Positions 35,454 through 43,249 of a stretch of DNA of 64,000 nucleotides are shown here, piece after piece; position 1 is the stretch's first letter, and each line of letters begins with the position of its first letter. The position numbers and the translations under genes are program-made. Origin of the DNA: RYN-230 sp036497945 (lineage in GTDB: Bacteria > Actinomycetota > Actinomycetes > Streptosporangiales > Streptosporangiaceae); contig DASXIN010000042.1 of NCBI GenBank assembly GCA_036497945.1, positions 1 through 64,000 on the forward strand. Reading direction: 5' to 3'. The notes below the pieces were generated by a model. It had not been told where the DNA came from. It worked only from the letters and a program-made list of their open reading frames with translations, and searched no databases.

Positions 35454-36083
35454 GTGGCCGGGGAAGGCGATCCACGGGTGGGCAGGGTGCTGGACTGGCT
35501 GCCAGTCGCGGCGGCGGTGTTCGCTGTGCCGCAGTTCCTGCCGCAACTCGCCCGGGTACGGCGCACCGGCGACGCGGCCGGGGTGTCGTGGGCGTGGGCG
35601 GCCCTGACGAGCGTGAGCAACGGCGGATGGATCGCCTACTTCGCGCTCTCCAGGTTCTGGACAGCGCTCGTGCCGGCGGCATCCGCGACCGTCCTGGCAG
35701 GCACGCTCGCCGTCCTGCTCAGCCGCCGCGGCGGCGTCCCGCGCCGGTCCGCTACGGTCACCGCCGGCTGGACCGCCTTGCTCACCCTCGCCGGGGCGGT
35801 CGGCGGCCGCGCCTGGCTTGGCACCACGCTGGCCGCCTCGTTTGTGCTCCAGGTGGCGCCGTCGGTCTGGACCGCCTACCGCACCAACCGGCCAACCGGG
35901 ATCTCGTCCGGGACCTGGCTGCTCATCCTCGCCGAACTCCTCTGCTGGGGTATTTACGGCATGCACAAGTCCGACCCGCGGCTCGCCTTCCTCGGCTGGA
36001 CCGGTGTCACCGCCAGCGTGCTCATGCTCGCCCGCGCCCGGCACGCCGCGACAGCCCGCACCCCACCGTGCCAGCGGCCCTAA
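35454..36083 (+). CDS. PQ-loop (SWEET/MtN3-like) membrane protein
   Basis: Up to 209 aa; GTG 35454, 35478 and 35487 are all possible starts. It has about seven hydrophobic helices with two PQ-loop-like repeats: AVFAVPQFLPQLARVRR near the N-terminus and FVLQVAPSVWTAYRTNRPTG in the second half, each followed by a Trp/Tyr-rich helix (GGWIAYFAL, LLCWGIYGM). The family transports sugars or amino acids. It is divergent from the Lrp regulator. The substrate is not determinable from sequence. Confidence 0.8.
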   Translation: MAGEGDPRVGRVLDWLPVAAAVFAVPQFLPQLARVRRTGDAAGVSWAWAALTSVSNGGWIAYFALSRFWTALVPAASATVLAGTLAVLLSRRGGVPRRSATVTAGWTALLTLAGAVGGRAWLGTTLAASFVLQVAPSVWTAYRTNRPTGISSGTWLLILAELLCWGIYGMHKSDPRLAFLGWTGVTASVLMLARARHAATARTPPCQRP

Positions 36084-36131
36084 GCCCCGCAGCAACGCCT
36101 CCGACCTGCCGCGAACAAGCCAGCGGGTGAG

Positions 36132-37679
36132 CTAGGCAAGATCACCGACTCGCCCGCACTCGCTTGTGCTGACTGATCGCGTCAGGGCCGTCACCGCGGC
36201 GATGAGGTCAGCTTCGGCCTGGGTGTTGCGGGCCCGGCGGGCCGCATTCCAGCGCCGCGCCGCATCGGCGCGGCGCCGGACTCGCCGCGCGTGCTGCTGA
36301 ACCCGCGCCGGGTTCGCACTCCCCGGCGCCTGCCGGGCCGCCACGACCGAGGCAGGATCGGTCACCGCTTCGAGCAGGCCCGCGGTGACCGGGATCTCCT
36401 GCCCAGTGATCTCCCTGGCCGCAGAGATCACGATAGGTGCGGTCAATTCGCTGCCCCCGGCCGCCAGGGTGGCGGCCACGGCCCGGCCGACCAACCGGTA
36501 CGCCGTCCGGTAGTCCAGCCGGAAGCGGTGCGCCAGTTCCTCGGCCAAGTCGGCCGCCGCGGTGAAGTGGCTGGCCGCCGCAGCCGCCAGCACGTCGGCG
36601 TGCACGCTCAGCCCGGTCACCACGGCCGACCCTAGCCGCACCAGCCGGCCGGCCAGATCGACTGCTCCGGCCACCTCCCCATACGCGTACAGCCAGTTGT
36701 CCGTCCGGGCGGACGGGGTCAGCCCGGTGGCGAGCAGCCCGGTCAGGCGGCCGACCAGCGTGCCCGCACCGCCGCGCAGCACCTGGAGGGCGTACGGGTT
36801 GCGCTTTTGTGGCATGAGCACACTGGCCCGGCACAGCGAGGCATCCAAAGTCACATAGCCAAACGCCGGGCTGGCGAAGATCTCCAGGTCCGAGGCGAGC
36901 TGGCTGAGGGTCGCGGCGGCCTGCGCGGCCGCGAGAACAGCGTCGGCCAGCACGTCGGCCGACCACATCGCGTCGCGGGTATGCGCGCCGGCGGCGCCGA
37001 ACCCCAGGGACCGGGCCAGCCGGGCCCGGTCCAGCGGAATCCGGGTGCCGCCTGCCCCGCCGGCCCCGGCCGGGGAGACGTCCGTGCGTGTGTACGCCGC
37101 CTCGGTCCGGTCCAGGTGACGGACGGCCTGCTCGGCGAAGCCGCCGAGGTAGTGACCGAACGTGGACGGCTGAGCGGGCTGCAGGTAGGTGGTGTCGGCC
37201 CAGAGCGTGCCGGCCTGCCGGGCGGCCTGATCCGCGACCGCACTGGCAAATGCGGCGATGTCGGCGTGCAGGCTCAGCAGCCGGTCACGCAGGGCCAGCC
37301 GGAACGCGATGCGGCCTGCCTCGCGGCGGGTCCGGCCCAGGTGCAGCCACCCGGCCGCTGGGCCGAGCTGCCGCTCAAGCTCCCGCTCCCGGCTGTTGTA
37401 CGCGTCGCCGTATACCGGGTCGTAGGGGAAGCCGTCGGCCGGCGTGTCCAGGAGCGTGAGCAGCACCGCGGCCACCGGCGCCACCTCGTCGCGGGTGAGC
37501 GCACCACACTCGACCAGTTCGGCGAGGTGGGCCAGGTCGGCCACCGTCAGGCCGCGATGCAGCAACGGCGCGTCGCCGATCTCCAGCTGGTAGCCCGCCT
37601 CGACCAGCTCGGGCGCGGGCCCGCTGGTGACCCGCGCCGAGGTGCCGAGATATCCCTCCGGCGGGGTCACGCCGTTCAT
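36132..37679 (-). CDS. Aspartase/fumarase-superfamily lyase, CoM biosynthesis (XcbE1-like)
   Basis: A 515-aa protein resembling argininosuccinate lyase: NSRERELERQLG, TYLQPAQPSTFGHYLGGFAE, and the signature SVLMPQKRNP. ATG 37679 overlaps the upstream stop as ATGA. It is the last gene of an operon ordered phosphosulfolactate synthase, unknown, lyase, PLP enzyme, lyase, matching xcbB1-C1-D1-E1 of Xanthobacter autotrophicus with one gene inserted. In that pathway the second lyase acts after phosphate elimination from phosphosulfolactate. The exact step here is inferred from gene order and length. A basic, Arg-rich C-terminal tail of about 50 aa is additional. Confidence 0.75.
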   Translation of the reverse strand: MNGVTPPEGYLGTSARVTSGPAPELVEAGYQLEIGDAPLLHRGLTVADLAHLAELVECGALTRDEVAPVAAVLLTLLDTPADGFPYDPVYGDAYNSRERELERQLGPAAGWLHLGRTRREAGRIAFRLALRDRLLSLHADIAAFASAVADQAARQAGTLWADTTYLQPAQPSTFGHYLGGFAEQAVRHLDRTEAAYTRTDVSPAGAGGAGGTRIPLDRARLARSLGFGAAGAHTRDAMWSADVLADAVLAAAQAAATLSQLASDLEIFASPAFGYVTLDASLCRASVLMPQKRNPYALQVLRGGAGTLVGRLTGLLATGLTPSARTDNWLYAYGEVAGAVDLAGRLVRLGSAVVTGLSVHADVLAAAAASHFTAAADLAEELAHRFRLDYRTAYRLVGRAVAATLAAGGSELTAPIVISAAREITGQEIPVTAGLLEAVTDPASVVAARQAPGSANPARVQQHARRVRRRADAARRWNAARRARNTQAEADLIAAVTALTRSVSTSECGRVGDLA

Positions 37680-38692
37680 ATCTCCCCGCCCCCGTCCAGC
37701 GCCGTCTCGGCGAACAACGTGGGCGCGCCCCCGCTGACCAGGAACACCTGCGGGCCATACAGGCGGCCGGCGCGCGCTTCGGCGGTCAGGGCGGCCATCG
37801 CCTTGGCGCCGAACACCGGATCCAGGAACACGCCCTCGGTCACCGCGACGAGCCGGGCCGCGGCCTGCCCGGCGGCCGACGGGACGCCGTAACCAGGGCC
37901 GATCCAGCCTTCTCGGACGTCCGGGCCGGGGATGGCCGTGTCCCGGCCGGCCAGCGCGGCAGCCGCGGCGGCCAGGTCGCCGACCCGGCGGCGGCATTCG
38001 GCCGCCGGCCGGCTCACGGTCACGCCCACCACCTTGTACGCCGCCCCGGTCAGAGCCATTCCGGCCAGCAGCCCGGCCTGGGTCCCGCCGGACCCGGTGG
38101 CCAGCCACAACCCGGCCGGCGGCTGATCCAGCCCGGCCAGCTGGGCGATCAGTTCCTGGCTGGCCCGCAGGTAACCGAGCGCGCCCAGCGGCGTCGCACC
38201 GCCCCGGGGCACCGGGTAGGGGCGGCGGCCCGCGGAGCGCATTTCCGCGGTGACCGCCTCGATGCCCGCGTCCACCGACGACCGCTCGGCCGACCCGGTG
38301 AACCGCACGTCGGTGCCCAGCCAGCGATGCAGCCGCAGGTTGCCCTCGGCCCGGTCGGGGGCGGTGCCATAGCAGACGATGTGCGGCTCGATCCCGTAGC
38401 GCAGGCAGGCCAGCGCGGCCAGCATGGTCCAGTTCGACTGCGGGCCAGCCCCGGTGACCAGGCTGTCGCAACCCTGCGTGAGCGCGTCGGCGACCAGGTA
38501 TTCGAGCCCGCGGAGCTTGTTCCCGCCCAGGCCGGCGCCGGTCAGGTCATCTCGCTTGAAATACAGCTCAACGCCGAGCTCGTGGGACAGCCGCGGGGCC
38601 CGGTGCAAGGGAGTCGGGGCGATGACGAGGTCCACCCGGGCCGGGCCGGATTCATGCTGGCTGCCCGGTCGTTGCGGGCCGGTGACGGTCAC
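37676..38692 (-). CDS. PLP-dependent D-cysteine-desulfhydrase-like enzyme, CoM biosynthesis (XcbD1-like)
   Basis: A 338-aa fold-type II PLP enzyme from GTG 38692, which overlaps the upstream stop as GTGA. The lysine that binds PLP is K59 in KRDDLTGAGLGGNKLRG. The phosphate loop/substrate region reads VTGAGPQSNWT, with LATGSGGTQAGLLAG further on. It is closest in pattern to D-cysteine desulfhydrase/ACC deaminase. In bacterial CoM synthesis an enzyme of this type participates in installing the thiol. Coupled overlaps on both sides place it firmly in the CoM operon. Confidence 0.8.
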   Translation of the reverse strand: MTVTGPQRPGSQHESGPARVDLVIAPTPLHRAPRLSHELGVELYFKRDDLTGAGLGGNKLRGLEYLVADALTQGCDSLVTGAGPQSNWTMLAALACLRYGIEPHIVCYGTAPDRAEGNLRLHRWLGTDVRFTGSAERSSVDAGIEAVTAEMRSAGRRPYPVPRGGATPLGALGYLRASQELIAQLAGLDQPPAGLWLATGSGGTQAGLLAGMALTGAAYKVVGVTVSRPAAECRRRVGDLAAAAAALAGRDTAIPGPDVREGWIGPGYGVPSAAGQAAARLVAVTEGVFLDPVFGAKAMAALTAEARAGRLYGPQVFLVSGGAPTLFAETALDGGGEI

Positions 38693-40047
38693 CGGCCCAC
38701 TCCGGCACACGCCTGCCGGACCCGGTCGACGAACGCGGCGCACGAGCCGAGCGCGGACTGCACCCGTAGCGCGTCGTCCAGTTCGGCGTCAGGGACTGGA
38801 TCAAGCCGGGGGTCGGCGCGCAGCGCGGTGCGGAAGTCCTGGCCGGCGTCCAGGCCGTGCATGGCCGCGCCGTAGACGCTGTCGTGCGCCGAGTGCTTGC
38901 CGACCCGGTCGGCCAGCGCGCGCATCACCGGTTCGGACAGCAGGTAGCCGCGGTGGGCCTCGATGTTGGCCAGCATCCGCTCGGGGTCGGCCTGCAGCCC
39001 GTCCAGCATCTGGGCCGCCGACCTCACGCAGGTCGCGAAGGCCATCGAGACCTCCGGCACCACCAGCCACTCCGCCTTCCAGGCCCGACCGTCCCGCTCG
39101 TGCTCGCAGATCATCCCGTCCAGGCCGACGGCGGCCTGGGCCCGGATCACCCGGGCCAGCGTGACCAGGTGCTCGGAGATCTCTGGGTTGCGTTTGTGCG
39201 GCATGGTGATCGAGCCGACCGTGCCGGGGGTGAAGGACTCCCGCAGCTCGCCGATCTCCGGCCGCTGCAGCTGGTAGACCTCGTTGCCGATCTTCCCGGC
39301 CGTCGCGGACATCGCGGCCAACAGCCAGAGAAACTCCGCCACCCCGTCCCGGGCGGTGATCCAGGGAATGACCGGCACACCCAGCCCCAGCTGCCGGGCG
39401 AATCGGGTCAGCAGGCCGAGAGCCTGGTCGCCCCAGAACTCCATGGTGCCCAGCGCGCCGCCGAGCTGGACCACCTCCCAGCGGCACCGGCCCTGCCGCA
39501 GCCGCTGCAGGTGCCGGTTCAGTTCCGCGGCCCAGACCGCCGCCTTGAACCCGAACGTGATGGGCAGCCCGGGCTGCCCGTGGGTCCGCCCGCACATCGG
39601 CGTGTCCCGGTACTGCCCGGCCAGCGCGAGCGCGCGGTCCCGCATCCGGGTCACGTCCCGCTCGGCGATGTCCCCGACAGCCCGGGACACCAGGGCAAAC
39701 CAGGTATCCGACAGGTCCTGCACGGTCGCCCCGTAGTACACCCACTCCCGGGCCTGCTCCGGCAGCACCGCGCGCAGCGCCGTGATCAAGCCCAGGGTCG
39801 AGTGCCCGGTACGCCGGGTCTGCTCAGCCACCAGGTCCAGGTCCAGCAGCGAAACGTCCGCGTGGGCCCGGATCGCGGCCGCGGCACCGGCTGGGATCAG
39901 CCCGGCGTCGGCCTGGGCCTGGGCCAGCGCGGCCAGGATCTGCAGCCAGGCCTGGGTCCGCCCCTCGTCGGTGAACAGCGCCGAGGCCTCCGGCGTGGTC
40001 CACAGGTGGCCGAAGATCGCCGAATCGGCGGGGTGCGCGTTAGCCAT
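38689..40047 (-). CDS. Aspartase/fumarase-superfamily lyase, CoM biosynthesis (XcbC1-like)
   Basis: A 452-aa protein like adenylosuccinate lyase/3-carboxymuconate cycloisomerase: TGHSTLGLI, YGATVQDLSDT, CGRTHGQPGLPITFGFK, and the superfamily signature GSITMPHKRNP. In Xanthobacter XcbC1, a lyase of this superfamily, eliminates phosphate from phosphosulfolactate to give sulfoacrylate, and this gene has the same place in the operon. Its start lies 8 bp inside the 314-aa unknown gene. Adenylosuccinate lyase proper is unlikely given the surrounding genes. Confidence 0.8.
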   Translation of the reverse strand: MANAHPADSAIFGHLWTTPEASALFTDEGRTQAWLQILAALAQAQADAGLIPAGAAAAIRAHADVSLLDLDLVAEQTRRTGHSTLGLITALRAVLPEQAREWVYYGATVQDLSDTWFALVSRAVGDIAERDVTRMRDRALALAGQYRDTPMCGRTHGQPGLPITFGFKAAVWAAELNRHLQRLRQGRCRWEVVQLGGALGTMEFWGDQALGLLTRFARQLGLGVPVIPWITARDGVAEFLWLLAAMSATAGKIGNEVYQLQRPEIGELRESFTPGTVGSITMPHKRNPEISEHLVTLARVIRAQAAVGLDGMICEHERDGRAWKAEWLVVPEVSMAFATCVRSAAQMLDGLQADPERMLANIEAHRGYLLSEPVMRALADRVGKHSAHDSVYGAAMHGLDAGQDFRTALRADPRLDPVPDAELDDALRVQSALGSCAAFVDRVRQACAGVGR

Positions 40048-40984
40048 GCTCGGCCCGCTGCGGCCCGGCGGACACCTCGGTGGTGAGCGGCTGACTCACC
40101 GGCGGGAGGTCACACAGCGCGCGCAGCGCGGCCCGGACCTCGTCCAGGTTCGCCCCCCATGGCACCACGGCCGTGGCCCCGTCGACCTCGATACCCCGCT
40201 CCAGCAGGCAGCACTTGGTGAGCAGGAGTCCGTCAGCTGGCCCGTCGGCCCGGGACCGGGGGCACAGATCGGCCCGGCGGGGCTCCGTCCGGTAGAAGTG
40301 CTCGTGGAACTGCCGGGACCGCTCGCAGCCGATCAGCAGCCAGTCCGGCTGGTAGGGCGGGTGGGTGTCCAGGAAGCTGACCGCCCGGCCAGCCGGCGGG
40401 ATCCCGCTGCCGCGGCAGGGCAGCAGGTAATGCGCGGCCCGGTTGCTCGCCATCAGGTCCTGCACGTCGACCGCATCCAGGACCAGCTGTACCGGGGGCA
40501 GATCCTCGTCGTAGCTGACCACCTGCTCGGCCATGGCCAGCAGTTTGGGCGGGTGGGGCGGCACCACCTCGGTGACCCGGACCTGGACCGGTGCGGGCCG
40601 CCAGATGAAGTTGACGTGCTCGAACTTGCCCTGGATCACGTAGCCGAGGATCCCGTCCCGCTGGTGCTGGCCGGCCACCTGGGCCAGCGCGGTGGCGTTG
40701 CCCACGTCGGCCGCGGGGTCAGTGATCCAGGCCGTGGTGTCCGGGCCGGACAGCACGCGCAGCTCGGCCACGGGGGAGAACAGCAGCCTGGGATCCGCCG
40801 GCCGGACTGCGACCAGCGCGGTCTCGCCGTCGCGGCGGAGCACCAGGTAGGCGGTGCGCCGGTAGATCTCGCGGCTGCGCAGCAGGGCCTCGATCGCGGG
40901 CGGGGTGAGCGGGACGTCCACCTCCTGCACCGACAGCCCGCGGTAGGGCCGGGTGATGGTGTTCGGCACCGGGTCCGGGATCAT
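40040..40984 (-). CDS. Uncharacterised protein inserted in the CoM biosynthesis operon
   Basis: A 314-aa soluble protein with no family I can name. The N-terminal half is alpha/beta (IYRRTAYLVLRRDGETALVAV, GILGYVIQGKFEHVNFIWRP). The C-terminal half is cysteine- and histidine-rich (LLPCRG, IGCERSRQFHEHFY, DLCPRS, LLLTKCCLLERG) and ends with VVPWGANLDEVRAALRAL; the cysteines could bind metal. It sits 11 bp after phosphosulfolactate synthase and overlaps the lyase start, so it is tightly co-expressed with the pathway. A missing catalytic step such as decarboxylation or reduction is an attractive but unproven role. Confidence 0.8.
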   Translation of the reverse strand: MIPDPVPNTITRPYRGLSVQEVDVPLTPPAIEALLRSREIYRRTAYLVLRRDGETALVAVRPADPRLLFSPVAELRVLSGPDTTAWITDPAADVGNATALAQVAGQHQRDGILGYVIQGKFEHVNFIWRPAPVQVRVTEVVPPHPPKLLAMAEQVVSYDEDLPPVQLVLDAVDVQDLMASNRAAHYLLPCRGSGIPPAGRAVSFLDTHPPYQPDWLLIGCERSRQFHEHFYRTEPRRADLCPRSRADGPADGLLLTKCCLLERGIEVDGATAVVPWGANLDEVRAALRALCDLPPVSQPLTTEVSAGPQRAEHG

Positions 40985-40995
40985 GCCCGCCGCCC

Positions 40996-41808
40996 TCAGG
41001 CCGCGGGGCCGGCCGACGTGGGGCCGGCCGACGTGGGGCCGGCTGGCGCGGGGCCGGCTGGCGCGGTGTCGGCGCGCAGCCCGAGCCGCAGGGTCTCGAG
41101 GGAGAGCACACCGGCGGGCGCCACGTTGCCGATGTTCACGTCCGGGCCGAGGTGCTGGATAAACCAGGCCTGCTGGCTCTTGCCCGGTGCCTCGAAGATG
41201 ACCTTGTCCCGGGGGATCCGGTCCAGGATGACCGAGACCAGGTCTTCGCGGATCCCTTGGTCGGCGTGATACAGCCCGACCGTGCCGCTCTCCCTCCCCT
41301 CGGCGATCACCCAGGATGCACCCGCGTCGAGGTCGGCGGCCATCTCAGCCGCCCACTGAGCAGGGGTCGGCGGGTAGTTGCCGGTCTTGGCGCCGGTCTC
41401 CGCGAGCACCACGAAGTCCTCGGCCAACTCGCGGACTAGGGCCTGCTTCTGGCCGGCCGGCATGACGCGCAGCCCGTTGGACACCTCGATGTGGGTCATG
41501 CCGACCTTGAGCGCCCAGTCCCGCAGTTCGCCGACCCGGTCCTGTCGCGCCGCCACCTCCAGCAGCGTCCCGCCCGGCGACACCGGGCAGTCGTAGTCAG
41601 CGCAGACCCGGATTCGCTCCTCCAGCGTGGGGTCGACGTACCCGATGCCCCAGCCCACCTTGACGATGTCCACCAGATGTCCCGCCTGGCCCAGGAAGTC
41701 ACGGGTGCCCTCCGGGGTAAGCCCGCTGTCCAGCACATGAGTCAGGCCGCGGGACCGGGGCTTGGCCGGCCGGGAGGGCAGGCGGAGGAAGGTGGGACAC
41801 TCGGCCAC
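40996..41808 (-). CDS. comA: Phosphosulfolactate synthase (ComA/XcbB1)
   Basis: A 270-aa TIM-barrel protein from GTG 41808 with GGGAGG just upstream. Family motifs are complete: LPSRPAKPRSRGLTHVLDSG, VDIVKVGWGIGYVD, then HIEVSNGLRVM, ETGAKTG, WVIAEGRESG, VIFEAPGKSQQAWFI, VNIGNVAP and SLETLRLGLRADT. The enzyme adds sulfite to phosphoenolpyruvate, the first step of CoM synthesis. It heads a five-gene operon that supplies CoM to the epoxide pathway next door. The last 25 residues are a low-complexity Ala/Gly/Pro tail from four 15-bp repeats, unusual for the family. An 8+8 bp palindrome lies just before the ribosome site. Confidence 0.92.
   Translation of the reverse strand: MAECPTFLRLPSRPAKPRSRGLTHVLDSGLTPEGTRDFLGQAGHLVDIVKVGWGIGYVDPTLEERIRVCADYDCPVSPGGTLLEVAARQDRVGELRDWALKVGMTHIEVSNGLRVMPAGQKQALVRELAEDFVVLAETGAKTGNYPPTPAQWAAEMAADLDAGASWVIAEGRESGTVGLYHADQGIREDLVSVILDRIPRDKVIFEAPGKSQQAWFIQHLGPDVNIGNVAPAGVLSLETLRLGLRADTAPAGPAPAGPTSAGPTSAGPAA
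41011..41070 (-). repeat. Four 15-bp tandem repeats encoding the comA C-terminal tail
   Basis: Four consecutive 15-bp units, two of one type and two of a variant, encode PAGPA/TSAGP-type residues at the C-terminus of phosphosulfolactate synthase. They are in frame, so copy-number change would lengthen the tail without breaking the gene. Confidence 0.8.
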
Positions 41809-41823
41809 GGTGCGCCTCCCGCT

Positions 41824-41845
41824 CTATGGTGTGACCGCACCATAG
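41824..41845. promoter_or_regulatory. Palindromic operator candidate upstream of comA
   Basis: CTATGGTG-n6-CACCATAG, perfect 8-bp arms, ends 15 bp before the comA start and just upstream of its ribosome site. It could be a dimeric-repressor operator near the transcription start or a hairpin in the mRNA leader. No cognate regulator is identifiable. Confidence 0.55.
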
Positions 41846-41898
41846 GCACGCGGGCCGCGGAGTTTCGCTGTCCTGGCAGGGTGAGGTTCCGGTGGTTC

Positions 41899-41935
41899 GT
41901 TGACCCCCGGGGCCGCTGGGGCCCCGGGGGTCAAC
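41899..41935 (-). terminator. 16-bp hairpin terminator after epoxyalkane:CoM transferase
   Basis: GTTGACCCCCGGGGCC pairs perfectly with its complement across a 5-nt loop, starting about 30 bp past the stop codon of the CoM transferase gene. It separates that transcript from the CoM biosynthesis operon. Confidence 0.75.
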
Positions 41936-41966
41936 CCGGGAGGATCAACCGGGCGGCAGCAGCCGG

Positions 41967-43070
41967 TCAGCGCTGGAGTTCGGCCCGGACGATGGCAGCG
42001 CCGTCGTGCAGGGCGCGCAGCTTGCCCGCGGCGATCATCCGGGGCAGGTTGATCAGCCCGCAGTCGGTGGACAGGCCCAGCCGGTCGGCGGGCACGTACT
42101 CGAGCACCTGCCGGATCCGGTCGGCGACCTCGTCCGCGCTCTCGGTCACGGTGGACTTCACGTCTATGACCCCGGCCACGAACGGCTTGGTCCAGTTGTT
42201 CTCGGAGAGCGGCTTGAGGTCATCCGGCCCGGTCCGGCCGACCTCGTAGTTCAGCGCGGTGATGTTAGCGTTCAGCACGTGCGGGAAGATCGCGTACGCA
42301 CGCTCCGGGGCGGGTGCGTCCGAGGCCCGCTTGTCCAGCACGAACGCACCGAACTCGGTATCGGTCTGGTCCGGGAAGTAGGCCGGCGTGCCGGAGTAGT
42401 TGCCCCAGCAGGTGTGCACCCAGAACTCACAGTTCACGCCCTCGACGGCGGCGTTGAGCGCGTCGATCTCCCAGTCGCCCATGCCGTACGGCCAGACGAA
42501 CTCGTCCAGCTGGATGATGTCGCAGCCGTTGTCCGCGAGTTCCTTGAAGTCCTCGTTGAACGCCCGGGCCAGCGCCATGGCGAGTTCCCTGGTGTCCTTG
42601 TAGTACAGGTTGGTGGTGGCCGCGGCGATCACACCCAGGCCCGTGTAGGACACCTTGACCGGCTTCTTGGTGGCCTTGCGCACCGCGCGCAGGTGGTTCA
42701 GGTGGAACGGGACTTCCCGGCGGACTTCACCGAAGGCGGTGGGAGAGTACAGGGTGGAGTAGATGGGCAGGCCGATGGGCGGACCGGAGAGCCGGTACCC
42801 GGACACCCGCTCCAGGTAGTAGTAGAGGATCGTGCCGTACGGCGAGTCGCCGCCGTAGACCTTCCCGTCGGCGATCACGTCCAGGCCCGCCGCCTCCTGG
42901 TCGCGCACGATCGCGCCGATCACGTCCTCGAACGCCTCCTTGCTGATCGAGTCGTGGATGAACTCGCCCTTGGGCAGCGTGGCGAAGCCGTGCCCGTCGT
43001 ACCACCGTGGGTTGGGGTAGTTGCCGACCATGGTGGTGGGCAGCAAGATGTCCTGACCGCCAATGAGCAT
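41967..43070 (-). CDS. etnE: Epoxyalkane:coenzyme M transferase
   Basis: A 367-aa member of the zinc methionine-synthase (MetE C-terminal) superfamily, the enzyme that opens epoxyalkanes with the CoM thiol to give hydroxyalkyl-CoM (XecA/EtnE). Zinc-ligand motifs are visible as H219-T-C221 (FWVHTCWGNYSG) and C337 (STDCGLINLP). Context is decisive: it lies directly downstream of a four-component alkene monooxygenase and next to the CoM biosynthesis operon. It has its own leader containing the same 70-bp block as the monooxygenase operon and ends at a strong hairpin. Methionine synthesis is an unlikely alternative given these neighbours. Confidence 0.88.
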   Translation of the reverse strand: MLIGGQDILLPTTMVGNYPNPRWYDGHGFATLPKGEFIHDSISKEAFEDVIGAIVRDQEAAGLDVIADGKVYGGDSPYGTILYYYLERVSGYRLSGPPIGLPIYSTLYSPTAFGEVRREVPFHLNHLRAVRKATKKPVKVSYTGLGVIAAATTNLYYKDTRELAMALARAFNEDFKELADNGCDIIQLDEFVWPYGMGDWEIDALNAAVEGVNCEFWVHTCWGNYSGTPAYFPDQTDTEFGAFVLDKRASDAPAPERAYAIFPHVLNANITALNYEVGRTGPDDLKPLSENNWTKPFVAGVIDVKSTVTESADEVADRIRQVLEYVPADRLGLSTDCGLINLPRMIAAGKLRALHDGAAIVRAELQR

Positions 43071-43131
43071 CGTCGTTGATCCTTCCCAGGTCGTGAACTG
43101 ACTGCGAGAGGGCCGAGCGTAGGCGGCGCAG

Positions 43132-43201
43132 CCTGCGAGTTTCTTCCCTCCGGCGGGACCGATCTTGACCGCCGGATGCCCACGACGGGGCAGAAATCAG
43201 C
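43132..43201 (-). promoter_or_regulatory. Conserved 70-bp control block B (upstream of CoM transferase)
   Basis: Matches 47316-47385 at 61 of 70 positions with no gaps, the same strand relative to each downstream gene, 62 bp from the ATG. It includes the invariant runs TTTCTTCCCTCCG and GGGACCGATCTTGACCGCC. It is non-coding here and is probably a promoter plus activator site shared by the monooxygenase and transferase units. Confidence 0.75.
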
Positions 43202-43249
43202 CGATTCCTGAACCATCAGTCAGGATGTCGGCCGCATCCGGCAGCGCTG

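Noticed and set aside
34851..36095. 414-aa reading of the Lrp gene starting at 36095
   Set aside because: The first about 245 residues are antisense to the PQ-loop gene and have no protein character; the HTH begins right after ATG 35360.
36132..38471. 779-aa fusion reading of the argininosuccinate-lyase-like gene
   Set aside because: The extra N-terminal part is an out-of-frame shadow of the PLP gene; ATG 37679 in an ATGA overlap is the real start.
38689..40047. Purine or protocatechuate pathway lyase (adenylosuccinate lyase or PcaB)
   Set aside because: The operon contains phosphosulfolactate synthase and a PLP desulfhydrase-like enzyme and no purine or aromatic genes, so a CoM role fits better.
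41967..43070. Cobalamin-independent methionine synthase
   Set aside because: It has only the short C-terminal-type barrel (367 aa) and sits between alkene monooxygenase and CoM synthesis genes.
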